Shown piece after piece: positions 45,799 to 57,925 of a DNA stretch of 64,000 nt (its first letter is position 1; every line of letters starts with the position of its first letter). The stretch is from Acheta domesticus. Its lineage: Eukaryota > Arthropoda > Insecta > Orthoptera > Gryllidae. Below the pieces are notes generated by a model. That model saw nothing but the letters and a program-made list of their open reading frames with translations. It had not been told where the DNA came from and searched no databases. The stretch lies in assembly GCA_031308135.1 (NCBI GenBank), contig JAHLJT010008446.1, positions 165,385,967 through 165,449,966 on the forward strand, read 5' to 3'. The translations under genes were made by a program, and so were the position numbers.

Positions 45799-45898
45799 NN
45801 NNNNNNNNNNNNNNNNNNNNNNNNNNNNNNNNNNNNNNNNNNNNNNNNNNNNNNNNNNNNNNNNNNNNNNNNNNNNNNNNNNNNNNNNNNNNNNNNNN
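45799..45898. other. Assembly gap of 100 N
   Basis: Exactly 100 N. Frames crossing it are artefacts. Confidence 0.98.
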
Positions 45899-47734
45899 CC
45901 CAGGTCTGGAAACACCAACTCTTGTTTTGCCAATTTGGCAACGCGTGAAATACCTTCGACACCCTTTCACTTTTAGCGAAGCCCGGTCGCGTGCCCTCAG
46001 ATTTCGGGCTGAGAGAATGTGTCTAATTTTAGTTGGAAGAAATAGAAAGCACATAATCTGTCCTTGTTTCTCTTCAACGTACTGCAGCCACTACACTGAA
46101 AAGAGTAAACGCCTGTCTCTTCATAAACGATGGTCACTTTGAGCATTTACTCGACTGTCAGTCTTTTGTCATTTTAAGATAATTATATTTTATTACTTTT
46201 TATTAACTATTTTCAATAATTATTAATGTACTACTTAGTTACATTTTATTAGTATTTTTAATAATTTTATCGGTCACATGCGTCTTTAGCCCATTTTAAC
46301 ATGCAACCCTACAGGCTACTATCTGTATGTTAAGCAATTTAACATCCTTAGCATCGGGTTTTAACATCTTTGGCAACGTGAATAAACAACCATTGATTCA
46401 TCGCAAGTCAAATGTTTATTAAGAAAGAAACAAGTCGGTGTAGAAAACAAATCAGATTCAAATAATTCAGAATAAAAGTAACTCATGTTAATTTTTGAGA
46501 TAATTATTGTTCATTGTAATAGGTTTTAATAGTGCAGTTAAAATGTGTTTTAGGTAAATTAATTTCATTTTCCTCGCATTCCATCAAATGAAACTCTTCT
46601 TCGGTAATCATATTTACTGATGATCTGAGGTATCGCCACTGGAAATCGACGCGCCAACTTCCTCACTAAACGTCATTTCTTTAGTTATCTTTAACTTCAG
46701 AAGAATTATTTGTATCCATCTTTTCTCAAACCACGGTATACGAATATTGTTTAAATGGATATATCGCAAGCAATACCCCAGAATATCACAGTAACATGCC
46801 GCAACAACAGAATTCATATGTTTACTATCGCACTAATATAAATTTTCGCATTAATCGTGAGATTGACCGATAAAATGCTGAACATATCACAAAATGTTAC
46901 AGTGTTTTTACTGCCTCGTCCAAATTAAAAATCTCGGCTCCGCTAAGCCGCATCTCGATTTTTAACTTTTGGCCTCTGCGGTAATGACTCTCATAACATT
47001 TCTAGATATGTTTATTGTCTGTTACTAAAGTTTTCTTATTTGCTTAATATGCGGATTCAATAATAATGACAATAATTATTATTATTATTGTTATAAAATG
47101 AGAGCTAGGCGGTAATATGTCACGATATATCTTTTCGATTTCTCTCTGAGCTGGCTTTACTTAAATAATTATTGTTACGTTGCTGTAAATAAATCGATAA
47201 CTCCCCTCCACATTAATATTACAGTTTTGTTTCTTCAGCATACTGGGCAGAATTGCTTAAAGAGACGTTTTGTTTCCACGCTCATGCCTCAGCCCACCCC
47301 ACCCCACCCACTCTGTGCAGCGTGAAAAGATTTCGGCATGAGAGCCGTGTACCTGCCCGCCGACATTCTTGAATGGGATCAACAAAGAAACAGGAAACTT
47401 GCTGCAGCTTATGACCTGACGGTTGCCTCCTCTGCTGTCCCGAAGTGCCAGGCACGGCTGTCTTGAAAGGTGTAAAAGAGACACGGTTGCCAAATTACCA
47501 AACCAAGAACAAGTGCTCTCAGACATGAGTTGCAAGATAAACTAAAGACCCTGTACTTTCCGGCATTCATTCGTCCCTCAGACGTCAGTGCTTGGAAATG
47601 TCCCTCAGAGTGGTTGCTTTGTTTGAACTCGCTTGCTATTGAATCAAACTCTTGAAACCTTGATTTCCCTAAACACGTTTAATCCAGTTACGTCATCTCA
47701 GACTTACAGTAGTCACGCCCTACGCGGTGGATTG
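45899..47734. other. No gene recognised
   Basis: Mostly AT-rich, with an ATT-type microsatellite at about 47065-47092. 47270-47540 is less AT-rich, with a minus-strand frame of 92 codons that has no recognisable domain. It could be host sequence, but nothing shows that. Confidence 0.3.
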
Positions 47735-48060
47735 TGCGTCAGCACTTTAAAGTACCCCCAAATTTTACAGAACCTTTCAAAATCTCAAAGTTTTGCCTAG
47801 AACCAGATCAACCGGGGAATATCCATTTTGGAAGAAATCGTACGTATGTTTTAGGCGCTAGCAGTGTTCACAGACGGACAGACGGACGTTTTCCTTTCAA
47901 TTGGTTTTTCGGTATCAAGGACCCACAAAACAGGGTTTCTGGCTACATGTGTTAGGGGATTTTTTGTTAATTTAGCAACTGGTTTTATCCACTTTTTTGT
48001 TATCACGGCCCGGCAATGAATTTTTTTCCGCCGAAAATTCGCCATTTTTTCGCCCGGAAA
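47735..48060 (-). repeat. Family 1 repeat, 5' part
   Basis: In reverse complement this matches 53190-53580 and 60455-60770: the CGCCATTTTTTCGC/CCGGCAATG start region, GTGGATAAAACCAGTTGC, the GACGGACG run and GCTAGCGCCTAAA. It lacks the terminal hairpin of the complete copies. Confidence 0.7.
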
Positions 48061-48535
48061 GACAAGCGACACTTTCCAGGGGACGGCGAGTGGCGAGAGG
48101 GTGCTGTGGATGTCGCCGGGGAATCGCGTGTTCGACAATTATTGTTCTGGCCGTGTTTTAAAAGAAACTTCATGGAAATTATCCGAGGGTTTGCATGTGT
48201 GCGGGGTGTGTTTGTCTTGTGGGACTGGCTCGTGGATCAGACTCAGCTACTGCGCATTTGTGCTACTTTCAGAGCGCTAGATAATGGTTCGATTATGGCG
48301 TGAAAGAGCTAACTTTTCTCACTTTGATGCTCGGGTGCGAAGGACAGGGGTTGGGGAGGCTGGAGCCGGGCACCGGGTCGTGCGCGGTCACAAAGGGCCG
48401 GGTTTTATGACGTCTTCGTCCTTCTGAAGAAGGGGCTGGACTAGAGGGGTTGCAACGCTCCTCTCTACTACGCACAAAGGATATTATCTTTGAAAGGAAG
48501 TGTCCTCTGCAGCGAAGTTGGGGAGGGGAAGGGGA
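48061..48535. other. No gene recognised
   Basis: Less AT-rich than average, with short frames only. No repeat shared with the window was identified. Confidence 0.3.
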
Positions 48536-48551
48536 CGCAGAGACACAATGC

Positions 48552-48639
<88 letters not shown>

Positions 48640-49866
48640 AGACGAGTCGTGGATAGACTCTGCACAAAATTAAGAAGAGAGAAATAGAGATATAAGGGAC
48701 AGGGATTATTGTCCGGGAATGGGCTCCGGCTTTAATCATGCATACACTAGAAACTGTGATTAACAAAATTTTCCTTTTATTACACAAATAATTATTTTAC
48801 AAATGGGTAGCCTTTAACGTTTACGTTAGCATTCATTCTGTTCCCTATCCTATGCTTAACTATATTTGGAAAAAAGAAAACCTCGATACAAAATCAACGC
48901 TCTCCAAGGGCTAACTATTTTCCCTCCCTACCCTTCCCGCCGTTCTACCCGTGACACTCCAACCTCAATAGCGTCTCCATCCGCTCACTCCTCCGCTGGC
49001 GAGCCGGCGCCGGGCGCCGCACTGCTGCGTTCTGGCCTCTTCGTTCCGCCGGGGAGCCGGTGGAGGGGAAGGACGTCCTGCGAGGCCGCCCTGGTCGCTT
49101 GTTTCATCCGCTGCTTGTCGACGCGTCGTCCGCCGCCGGGCCCTTCGGGGATATTCGTTGGCTTCGGCCGCGTTCGGGAGACCGGCGGCCCCTCCGCCAC
49201 CGTGGCCTGCCCTCACCCCACTCTCGGCCGTTGTCGTGCTTCTAACGTTTCTAAAACATTGCTACCGCATTTGCCTGCGGATTTTAACTTCGGCATTAAT
49301 TATCGTCGACTGTTCGCCTAATTTACCATTAGTCAGGTCGACTGCGGATATGTACTGTTCCGTTTCTTCTCCTAATCCCATTCACACCACGTGGATATCA
49401 TTTACTGCAGGCTACACTCCACTACGATCTTATGGCCGCTTCGTCTTGTTTCACTCCTTACTGCACTTCCACATTCGTCACTCAATTTCCTTAACCAACA
49501 CCTTCCCAGTTCAGTGGCGCAACACTTACGTGCATTCCTCTCTCCGATTAACAGTCTGCATCGCTTCACCCGTCTTCATCCGATGATTAACTTGCCGCCA
49601 CCCTTCGCACATCCGTACTCTATGAACTTTTCTCAGCCGCTGTCGTGCTTCTCGCGAACCAACTCCGGGTCCTCGCACCCGACTCCGTGGTGCGCTGGCC
49701 GGTGCCGCGCAGTTCAAATTATTCATCTTCGTCAGAACGCATTGTTATCACGTGAGTGATAAACAATTCGTTTCAATATATATATATATATATATATATA
49801 TATCGGCATTGAGCAAGCATGGAATAATGAATTTCTGACAGACCAAGACGAATCTTGATGATAAAT

Positions 49867-49906
<40 letters not shown>

Positions 49907-49926
49907 AGACGCAATGTGTCTCTGCG
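48536..49926. repeat. Compound microsatellites and pyrimidine-rich block bounded by a 21-bp inverted repeat
   Basis: 48536-48556 (CGCAGAGACACAATGCGTCTC without its last base) and 49906-49926 are inverted repeats with one mismatch. Next to the left end is (CT)n then (TA)n (48551-48637). Next to the right end are two (TA)n tracts (49778-49802, 49870-49904). Between them, 48900-49740 is GC- and pyrimidine-rich with no recognisable coding frame. The arrangement could be an inverted-repeat element, but no target duplication was found. Confidence 0.45.
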
Positions 49927-50359
49927 AATACAAATAAATATATCCTCGTATAAATATTAAAATTACTCACCTAAACTCACCACCGAACTTCTGTCTCCCA
50001 CCCATCCACCGGCGAGGTATCCTTCCATTCTCTGATTTTGAACTAATGGTTTGGGAGTGAAGGCCTCACTTAAGCCAATCGAAATGTCAGCACATGCCCG
50101 TGGAAAATAATTTTTGGGAGTTAATTCCTTTCTGGGAAGCTCAAAGAACCGGCGTCCCTTAACGGCTGCGCCGAGCGCCGGCTGCGCCGAGCAACCTTTG
50201 GTGAACACTAGCCTGAGAATGGCGATCTTTCTCAGAAGGTGACGACAAAGGATGCTCGTAGGGTAAGTGCGGTCGCGGGTCCGGGGGCGGTAGTGGCGAA
50301 GGGTGGCTCTTCCTTAATCAGCTTATATCGCGTGTATCCACGTTTAATAGGGTAGGAGC
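49927..50359. other. No gene recognised
   Basis: Includes a short GC-rich direct repeat, GGCTGCGCCGAGC twice at about 50164-50190. Nothing else is supported. Confidence 0.3.
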
Positions 50360-50790
50360 CGATGTACTATTTATAACTCAAGTGAAATTTTCTCCACATC
50401 AAAAAAGGTTAAACATGTAATTGTTTATATTATTTACAATATTTATAAACAACCTCAAAAATATAAATTTGCAATACAATGTCCCTGAGAATGCGTTAGT
50501 GGACGTATATCCAATAACGTAATACAAATTGGCAATTTTGTTAATGTATAAAAATAAACATAATTCAATTCTGCAATGATATTTCACAGAAGAGGTTCCC
50601 CTATTTGTTTCCAACTGCTTGTAGTAATATAAGTTTCCAATATTTTACAAAATGTAAACAATATTAACAATTACAACTCTGAAATGATTCATTACTTACG
50701 GGGTTTGCTCTGATCCTTAATAGTTTAGCGAAAACAGTGTTTGCACATGCCTGTTTATCCAGAAATGAACGCAGCGTTGTGCTTAGATCT
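50360..50790 (-). repeat. Rpt-A dispersed repeat, copy C (partial)
   Basis: Same orientation as copy A and homologous to about 10960-11410 (landmarks: GCGTTAGTGGAC, CAATAACGTAAT, ACAGAAGAGG and TTTAGCGAAAACAGTGTTTG types). It lacks the outer parts. Confidence 0.7.
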
Positions 50791-50989
50791 AAAAAAGAAG
50801 ACCGTGATTGAAGTTAGCGAGGATGTTGTGAATCTGTTGGTTATTACCAATTGACAGTTCTCTACAAGCATGCAAAATGAATCAGACGAAATAAGTTTCT
50901 TTACCAATATTTTCCTGTTTGCTGCTATAAATGAAACAGTTACCGATAACTTTGTTTTCTCACAAGAAATGAGTAGTTGCGAAACCTCG

Positions 50990-51056
50990 GCATTGAGCAA
51001 GCATGGAATAATGAATTTCTGACAGACCAAGACGAATCTTGATGATAAAATTATTA
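50990..51056 (+). repeat. 67-bp segment duplicated at 49802-49870
   Basis: TCGGCATTGAGCAAGCATGG and the following bases through GATGATAAA are identical at both places, about 1.19 kb apart. In the other copy the segment is sandwiched between (TA)n tracts. Confidence 0.85.
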
Positions 51057-52239
51057 TAACTCTCCAATAGAACTAATTAGATAGTTGCTGATAATGGTGA
51101 ACTTTTTCGAGTTTCACTATTCGGCTCCAGGGCAAAGAACGTGTCTTTACTCAGCCAGTTGAAATATGTCTGCTAAATCTGCCTTTAGTTACAAGGCAAA
51201 CATGGCTGCACTACCAATATAACTGCAGCAAAGCAGTACGTTTTAAGAGTTTATTATCAGGTTCAGCAACAGCTACATTCAGAAAAAAATGCAGAACACC
51301 GGCGGGGGAAAAGTACGAAAAATAGCCTTGCGCCTTCGAATACAATTTGTTAGCACCACGTGCTCTACCAGTTTAATTGAAATTGGATTCCTGAAAGATC
51401 TTCACAAATTACAAAACAACGTAACTGGAAGAAGACAGGGATTAATGATCGAACTTGTGTTTCAACTGCGAAAAGTGTTGCGACAATATGACAGTCGTTT
51501 CTGAAAATGACCTGAAAGGCGAGATATGACCTGGAACAAGAACAAGAAGATCAAGCAACCTGACGTAACCAATGGCACAGGACTTGGATATTCATGATAT
51601 TAGACAATGCTAATTATTAGAAACAATATAATATACAAAGATTCATAACAATGAAAGACCCGCCAATCCCATTATTTTGTTTGCAGGAGATGTCTACGAA
51701 AGGCAGGGCCTTCAAAACGTAAGCGTCGGTGAAGGTGCGGTCCGTCGTCTTCCAAAATATTAATTTTCTCTTTCACATTATTAATTACCTATTTTCCTTT
51801 TTTCCAATTAAAACATAAACTGATTCACAAAGCGCCGTATTTATTTGTATGTAACTTCATTGAATGTACATTGCGTACAGGAGTTAGTGAGTGAAGGAGG
51901 TTAAGTGGACTCCTGTTTTACAGGAACATCCAGGCTTATTTTGCACACTAACGGCGATATCAGTGATCCTAGAAGGAAAACGTTTTACACACAAAATGTA
52001 GGCAATTTTTGTCCTCTTTCATTTCATATCAAGTTAATATATACTAAAAATTGATAGTTTTAAAGTAATATTGAGGTAAAGTGGGATAATTCCCATTTTT
52101 TTCATGTATTTCGCTTTTATCACCAAATTTCGTGGTGCTCTCACGGCTATACAATTAATTGGAGAAAAAATCTTAATGACGTATAGGTAATTTTATCTTC
52201 TTTTATTTCATATAGGACCATCTATTACGAAAAATTGAT
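51057..52239. other. No gene recognised
   Basis: AT-rich with a short plus-strand frame at 51289-51504 of unknown nature. No repeat was recognised. Confidence 0.3.
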
Positions 52240-52313
52240 GGCCGGCCCTGGGATCGAACCCAGACCTCCCGACTGCGAAGTCAGCGTGCTACGCACTGAG
52301 TCACTTCGCTCGG
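52240..52313 (-). repeat. tRNA-like SINE head
   Basis: On the minus strand: AGTGACTCAGTGCGTAGCAC (A-box-like), an anticodon-arm-like hairpin CTGAC/GTCGG, and the B-box GGTTCGATCCCAGG. The length and order fit a tRNA, but the acceptor ends (CCGAGCG / GGCCGGCC) pair poorly. This is best read as the 5' head of a SINE. Confidence 0.55.
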
Positions 52314-52620
52314 TATTATTTATTTTTATTTTATTTATTTTATTTTCTTTTTAGCCATTAAGTGTCCGTAACGGGCAATTGGCCACCTAATACAGGACAG
52401 TTGAATACTCCAAGTCTTATCTTGTAGTTGGGCAGTTGGGTTTACAATCCTTGTTATTGTGCATGTGTTTACAATTGAAATTTCAACAGTACGATTTGAA
52501 AATCTTAGGTTCTAGTAACAATTTAAATTCTGGATGCTAATTTCCACATATAATGGGTCCTAATGAAATTTGTATTTATGTACGACTTCCACTTCGTCCT
52601 ATCTTGAGCCAGTCTTGTCT
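52314..52620 (-). mobile_element. Retroposon 3' end with A-rich tail
   Basis: On the minus strand the sequence GACACTTAATGGCTAAAAAG is followed by a tail of ATAAAATAAATAAAATA type (52316-52350 on the plus strand). The tail directly abuts the tRNA-like head at 52313. The body is non-coding and the family is not identified. Confidence 0.5.
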
Positions 52621-53103
52621 GTTGGGGTCAGAGTTGCCAGATTGAGCGCGATTCCGCTTTTGGGGCTGGAACATGTCTCTCTCTCTCTCTCTTGCGGACA
52701 AAAATTGATTTCGCAGAATCCCACCCAACGGGCGGCAATCCATCAAAACATGCGCGGTTTTGGGAGGGTTTGCAGATTACGACGAAATTTTTAAAAAACA
52801 ACCACAACAACGTTTATAGCGAGTTTAATTTTTAGGTTTTTCCGATACACATGATTTTTCATTAATCATTTGTTAATTCGTTCAAATTTACGTTGAGAAG
52901 TGAGTAATTTTAGTTTTTAGACCTCTAGTAAATGGGGTGTTCTAAAAGGCGTAGCGTCTTTGTCGTTCACATGAATATATAATACAGCGCGGATATTTAA
53001 AAGGAGCAAGGAGAATGAAAATGGGAAAATGAGGAAATTATTTTATCCCTTTAAGTATTCCTTCAATCTGCTGTAGTCATAAGAATAGTAATAACTAATT
53101 TTT
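52621..53103. other. No gene recognised
   Basis: Contains a short (CT)n at about 52677-52691. No coding sequence is supported. Confidence 0.3.
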
Positions 53104-54762
53104 ACTTTCCCGTATACGTACGTATATACCAAGTATATACGTAATGTAGGGAAAGTTATGTAATGCTGCGCGAAAAAGCAGCAAATTTACAGTAGAGAAA
53201 AATTCATTGCCGGGTTCTGATAACGAAAACGTGGATAAAATAAGTTGCTAAATTAAGAAAAAAATCCCCCAAACACGGGGTACAGCCAGAATCCCTGTTT
53301 TGTGGATCCTCGATACCAAAAAAAACAATTGAAAGCAAAACGTCCGTCCGTCCGTCCGTCCGTCCGTCCGTCCGTCCACTCATTCGTCCGTCCGCTCATT
53401 CGTCCGTCCGCTCGTCCGTCTGTTCGTTGAATGTGAACAACACTAGCGCCTAAACCATGCGCCATGCATATGATTTTTTCCAAATTGGAGAAACCCCTGT
53501 CCATCTGGCTCTAGTCGAAGCTTTGAGATTTTGAAAAACTTTCTTCAAAATTTGGAGGTACTTTATATGAAACGGACATCTTCAAAATTTTCTGAGAAAC
53601 TGCTCTAAATTTATTCTTTAAGTTTCTTGTGAAAATAGAGTAAAATGCACTTTTGAGGTGGCTTAGGTACGATTTTCAAGGTTAACTCTGAATTTTCGAA
53701 AATTGCAAAAGTTTGAATATTCTTCGGGCTCTTCCTTCAATTACAAAATGGAAGATAGAGATTTTTCCTTCAAGTAACATTTGTTCAGCAAAGTGAATTC
53801 TTTCCCTAACGACATTTACATGTTTTTGAAAATTTCAGTTGTTTTCGCGTAATATTGCGTACAATATGGGTAATTGTTAAAAATAACAAAAACAAGATTT
53901 TCTCAAAAGGGGCTCCATATTTTTTCTTTAAACTTTTGGTCAGGATAGTGCCTAATGAAGTCTACGAGATGGCATAAACGCCATTTTGCTCTATTCTTTT
54001 GTTTTTCAAAATTTACAATAATGTAATTTTTTTGACTTCTCTCACGTCGTTAATATTTACATTAGCGGTGATTTGTTGACATGATTATATTTGAGTAAAT
54101 TTGCTTTAAATAATGTCAGATAACGTTACTCGAAAACTCGACCGTTTTCTGTGAAAAGTAGCTCAAAATTCTGCATTTTCAGAAACGATAAAAACGTGTT
54201 TTTTCCATAAATGGATCTAATTTTTTTAACTTTTCGATTGCATGGTGTAAATTACCCTCTTTAATACGACGTAAACTCCATATTGGGGTATTTTTTTTGG
54301 TTTTTCGAAAATTACACAAATGTAATTTTTTTAATGATCTCTCACACCGTTAATATGCACATTTCCAGCTATTTGTAAACACAATTGGATTTGTGAGTTT
54401 ATGTGCTTCAAATGAAATTTTTCGTAATTACAAAAGATTCCTTTGAAAAAGAGCTTCAATTTTCGCATTTACAGTAAATATACACCATACAGTGTGTATT
54501 TTACAGTATGTATATAGTATTTATTTAGAGTATTTATACGCCATTTTCTTAAAACCGGCTCCACATTATTCAAAGAAAATTGTCATTTAGGAGAATGTTT
54601 TACAATACTACTTCCTTTCTACTATTAGGAAACCGAAAAATTAAGAAAATGTAAAAAAAAATTAGCAAGAGTATGTGGCAATTCCGAATAGCTAGCAGAG
54701 ACCAAAGGAAATAGAAAACTAATACCGGAAAGTCTGTGCCATTCTGTAGCACCCCTAGTTAA
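53104..54762 (+). repeat. Family 1 repeat, complete copy
   Basis: It starts with a 53-base hairpin (ACTTTCCCGTATAC ... GGGAAAGT, 53104-53156). It ends with AATACCGGAAAGTCTGTGCC (54721-54740), which mirrors the first 14 bases, so the unit has short terminal inverted repeats. Inside are a (CCGT)n run (53341-53425) and several roughly 300-base internal modules ending TGTAATTTTTTT. No transposase or reverse transcriptase is present. A copy of almost the same length lies at 60395-61980. Confidence 0.7.
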
Positions 54763-55378
54763 ATATTACGCTATAACTCATTATTACAAAAAGTATACGT
54801 TTTTATATAAATATTATTACTAATTACAATGTTCACAAACCAAAAAAATGAAACTAATCAACCATTTCGTAGAACCTCCTCTTCGTAGAAACTCCTAATA
54901 CAATTATTTTAATGCAAATTCAAATTTCCCGCTTGGAATGCTGAATTTCTCTTATTGGGCAGAATTGGGCGGATTTACATCCATCTAACGGCATATGTTT
55001 GTACGAAGCATCTGGCAACCCTGATTGGGATCCTCCTGTCTCTTTAAAGCTGTCCTGTCATCTTTTCCTCTGTCTCCCTTGACGTCGCCAGCCTGATCTT
55101 GGGTACCACGTTTCTGCATGTTCCTGTCGGTACTATTTTTGCCTAATGACGTGTCCGCTCTACTTCCATTTTAGTTTTTCATCTTATATTGCGTCTTGTA
55201 CCTTTGTTTCGTTTCTTATGACTTCGCTTGGTATACACCATCTTTTATTGTAATGTTAATTATTTTTCTTTAAATTTTTCTTCGATATCTTCCTAATTTC
55301 ATTTTTCGTGTTGACGGTAAGGACGAAGTCTGTTATATGTAAATTAAAGTAAATAGTATGCACGAGTCCATAATTTTT
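54763..55378. other. No gene recognised
   Basis: AT-rich at first, then 54980-55200 less so, with TC-rich sequence. No coding sequence or repeat is supported. Confidence 0.3.
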
Positions 55379-57000
55379 ACTTTCTCGTTTTACGAATACT
55401 TCGTAAGAAGAGAAAGTTATGTAATCGTGCGCCGGAAAACGGGGAATTTTCACCAGAAAAATCTCTTATAGCTGAGTTCTGGTAACGGAAAAGTGGATAA
55501 AACCTGTTGCTAAATTTGCAAAAAAAAAAAAAAATAAATAAATAAAAAAATAAAAAATAAAAATAAACCTATCTCTTGGTGTAGTCAAAATCCATGTTTT
55601 GTTGCTTCTTGATACTGCAAAATCAATTGTCGGCAAAACGTCCATCTGTCCCTCTGATTGTCGGTCCGTCTGTCAGTCTGTGGTCATCGCTAGTGCCTAA
55701 ACCCTTCAGCCGATTTCTTCAAAAGTGATCTTTCCGGATCGTTTTTACTGATCTCAAGGCTCCTGGAATTCGAAACCGATATTTTAATTTTTGGAGGTAC
55801 TTCACATGAAGCCCGTCGGAGATTTTCAAAGTTAAAAGAAAATGGCTCCAAATTTTTGGATTAAATTTTGTTCTTGAATAGTGCAAAGTTTTGTTCTTGA
55901 ATAGCGAAAATTGCAAAATCTATTTAAAACTGCAAAATTGAAGATAGAGATTTTTGCCTCTGACAAATTCGGTTGTACAAAATTAGCACTTTAAATAAGG
56001 TCATGTACCATTTTTTGGAAAAAACGAGCAGTTTTTACGTAAATTGCGCTTCAAATTTAAAAAAAACTGTTTCTCAAAAACAGCTCCAAATTTTTTCGTT
56101 AAATTTTCTTCACTTAGGTAATGAGGAACGTTAAAAAATATTGTCTTAGTCCTACTTCTGGGAAATACTTGGTTTTTTGAAAACTGCAAAAAATATTTTT
56201 AAAACTACAAATTTGTAGATAGTGATTTTTACCTGACAAAGTCTCTTGTACAAAATTAGCTCTTTAAAAAAGTTTATGTAGACGTTTCTGAAAAAACGAG
56301 TCGTTTTTGCGTAATCTTCGCTTCAAATTTACAAGAAAAAAATTCTCAAAATCCGCTCCAAAAGTTTTCTTTAAAATTTCTCCACGTGTAATAAGGGACG
56401 GTAAATAAATAAACTAGTGGTGACATAGAATGGCACAGACTTTCTCGCAGTAGTTATTTTTCTGTCGTTCGTCGGATATAGAATTTGGAGTAAGCCCTTC
56501 ACTATTGCCCTTCTTTGTCGCCCAAAAGACATGCTTTTTCGCATGTTGACAATTACCGGCTTTCTAATGACAGAGCTGATACAATTACGTTTTGACTAAT
56601 ATATAAGTATTCAATCCGCATCACGCTCCAATAGTGAAGATGGTTAAAGCGAGTTGGAGCTGAGTACTACACTTCGGGAGATGCCGGGATCGAATCCCAG
56701 ATAGGGATATTTATTTGATGAATGTGGTGTTGCAGAAAAAAACAAAAAGAGTAGAAACTTTATTGAAAATCATTTGAAGTACTTCTCTCAAGAATAGAAT
56801 CACCGCAGATAAATATACAGGACTTGTCTGTGTTTTCCGAAGTTGCATTTTTTAAACAATTTTTCAACTCTGTTATCGATTTCTGAAACGTATGTCATGT
56901 CAAAGCAATCGTTTTCTTGTGTATATCTGTATGAACCTTTTTAAGTAAAATTATGAGTATTTCAACGTTAAATTGAAATACAATATAACCAGAACACATG
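55379..57000 (+). repeat. Family 2 unit with tRNA-like cassette (first copy)
   Basis: It starts with a 39-base hairpin (ACTTTCTCG ... TACGA / TCGTA ... AGAGAAAGT, 55379-55417). An internally repetitive AT-rich part follows to about 56400, then a boundary module (AACTAGTGGTG ... GGCACAGACTTTCTCG, about 56411-56447). Next is a conserved frame with CATGTTGACAATTACCGGC. A tRNA-like cassette sits at 56632-56708 (B-box GGGATCGAATCCCAG), followed by a conserved right frame (TTGATGAATGTGGTGTTGCAG). Two further units have the same order. Confidence 0.65.
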
Positions 57001-57041
57001 CTATCGACTCACGTATCCCTAACTGTTCTGAAATTATTATT

Positions 57042-57560
57042 ACTTTCTCGCCTTACGAGTACTTCGTAAGAAGAGAAAGTTATGTAATCGTGCGCCGGGA
57101 ATTTTCGCCAGAAAAACTCTTATAGTTGGGGGTCTGGTAACGAAAAAGTGGATAAAACCTGTTGCCAAATTTAGGAAAACTAGTGGTGCACTACAATGAG
57201 ACACTCTTTTTCGCGGAACTTATTTTTCTAATCTCTAATTGAACTAGTTTTTCTGTTATGTATGATGATCTTCCCAGATACCTTCTTTGAGCGCCCAAAG
57301 GACATTTATTTTACTTTCTCTGGATTTTTCGGCTTCCTAATGCGAGAAATAAAACCACTATACACTTATAACTATTATACAAGTATAAATGTCATGCTTG
57401 TGGTCTCAATCGTATTCAGCGAGAATTTGCTCTTCCGAGGGAAGCTTTGTCGGTTCGAGTCTTTGTCGGGGAATATTATTTGTCAAAATTCTTTATTGTC
57501 ACAGGAAATCATTGAGAATTCTAGAAACTTTATTGAAAAACCATGTGAAGCCATTTTGAT
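57042..57560 (+). repeat. Family 2 unit, internally deleted (second copy)
   Basis: The hairpin at 57042-57080 is followed after only about 100 bases by the AACTAGTGGTG module (57178). The left frame, a tRNA-like cassette at 57394-57472 (CGGTTCGAGTCTTTG as B-box-like core) and a right frame with CTAGAAACTTTATTGAAAA follow. Compared with the first copy, about 900 bases of the AT-rich part are missing. Confidence 0.6.
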
Positions 57561-57754
57561 TAACAAATATTGATAATTACGATACATGAACTGGAACTGT
57601 TTGTATATATTCTTTCGAATTTTTAACTTTTAATGATTTTTTACGTCTCGTCTTGGGTTTGTATTATCGTATCAATTGTTTCTTCATCATGCATTTACCA
57701 TTTTATAGCTCGGTTCGATTCTTTTATGGCTCTGTTCGACCCATACGGTGCTAG

Positions 57755-57925
57755 GGCCGCATAGTGGTGTAAGTGCTGGTTCGTTAACTTTGGGGTTTCG
57801 GAAAGGAAAAAGTTTGCTGGAAGAAAACACCTTTGCTGGTTTATGAAGTAGTGGAATAGCATTTAGGACCATATAGAAGCAGTGCGAGAAAGTATGTTCA
57901 TTGGAAGCATCACTAGTTTTAAATG
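57755..57925 (+). repeat. tRNA-related SINE-like unit 3
   Basis: The head GGGCCGCATAGTGGTGTAAG is only partly tRNA-like, with no clear B-box. The body at about 57841-57920 (TGAAGTAGTGGAATAGCAT ... GCGAGAAAGTATG ... CACTAGTTTT) matches the bodies at 28918-28998 and 29259-29337. Confidence 0.45.

Noticed and set aside
48293..48787. 164-codon frame
   Set aside because: Its central part is the CT/TA microsatellite read as Tyr-Ile and Arg-Glu repeats.
53253..53504. Frame with TDGR repeats as a possible protein
   Set aside because: The repeats are the (CCGT)n microsatellite; no independent support.
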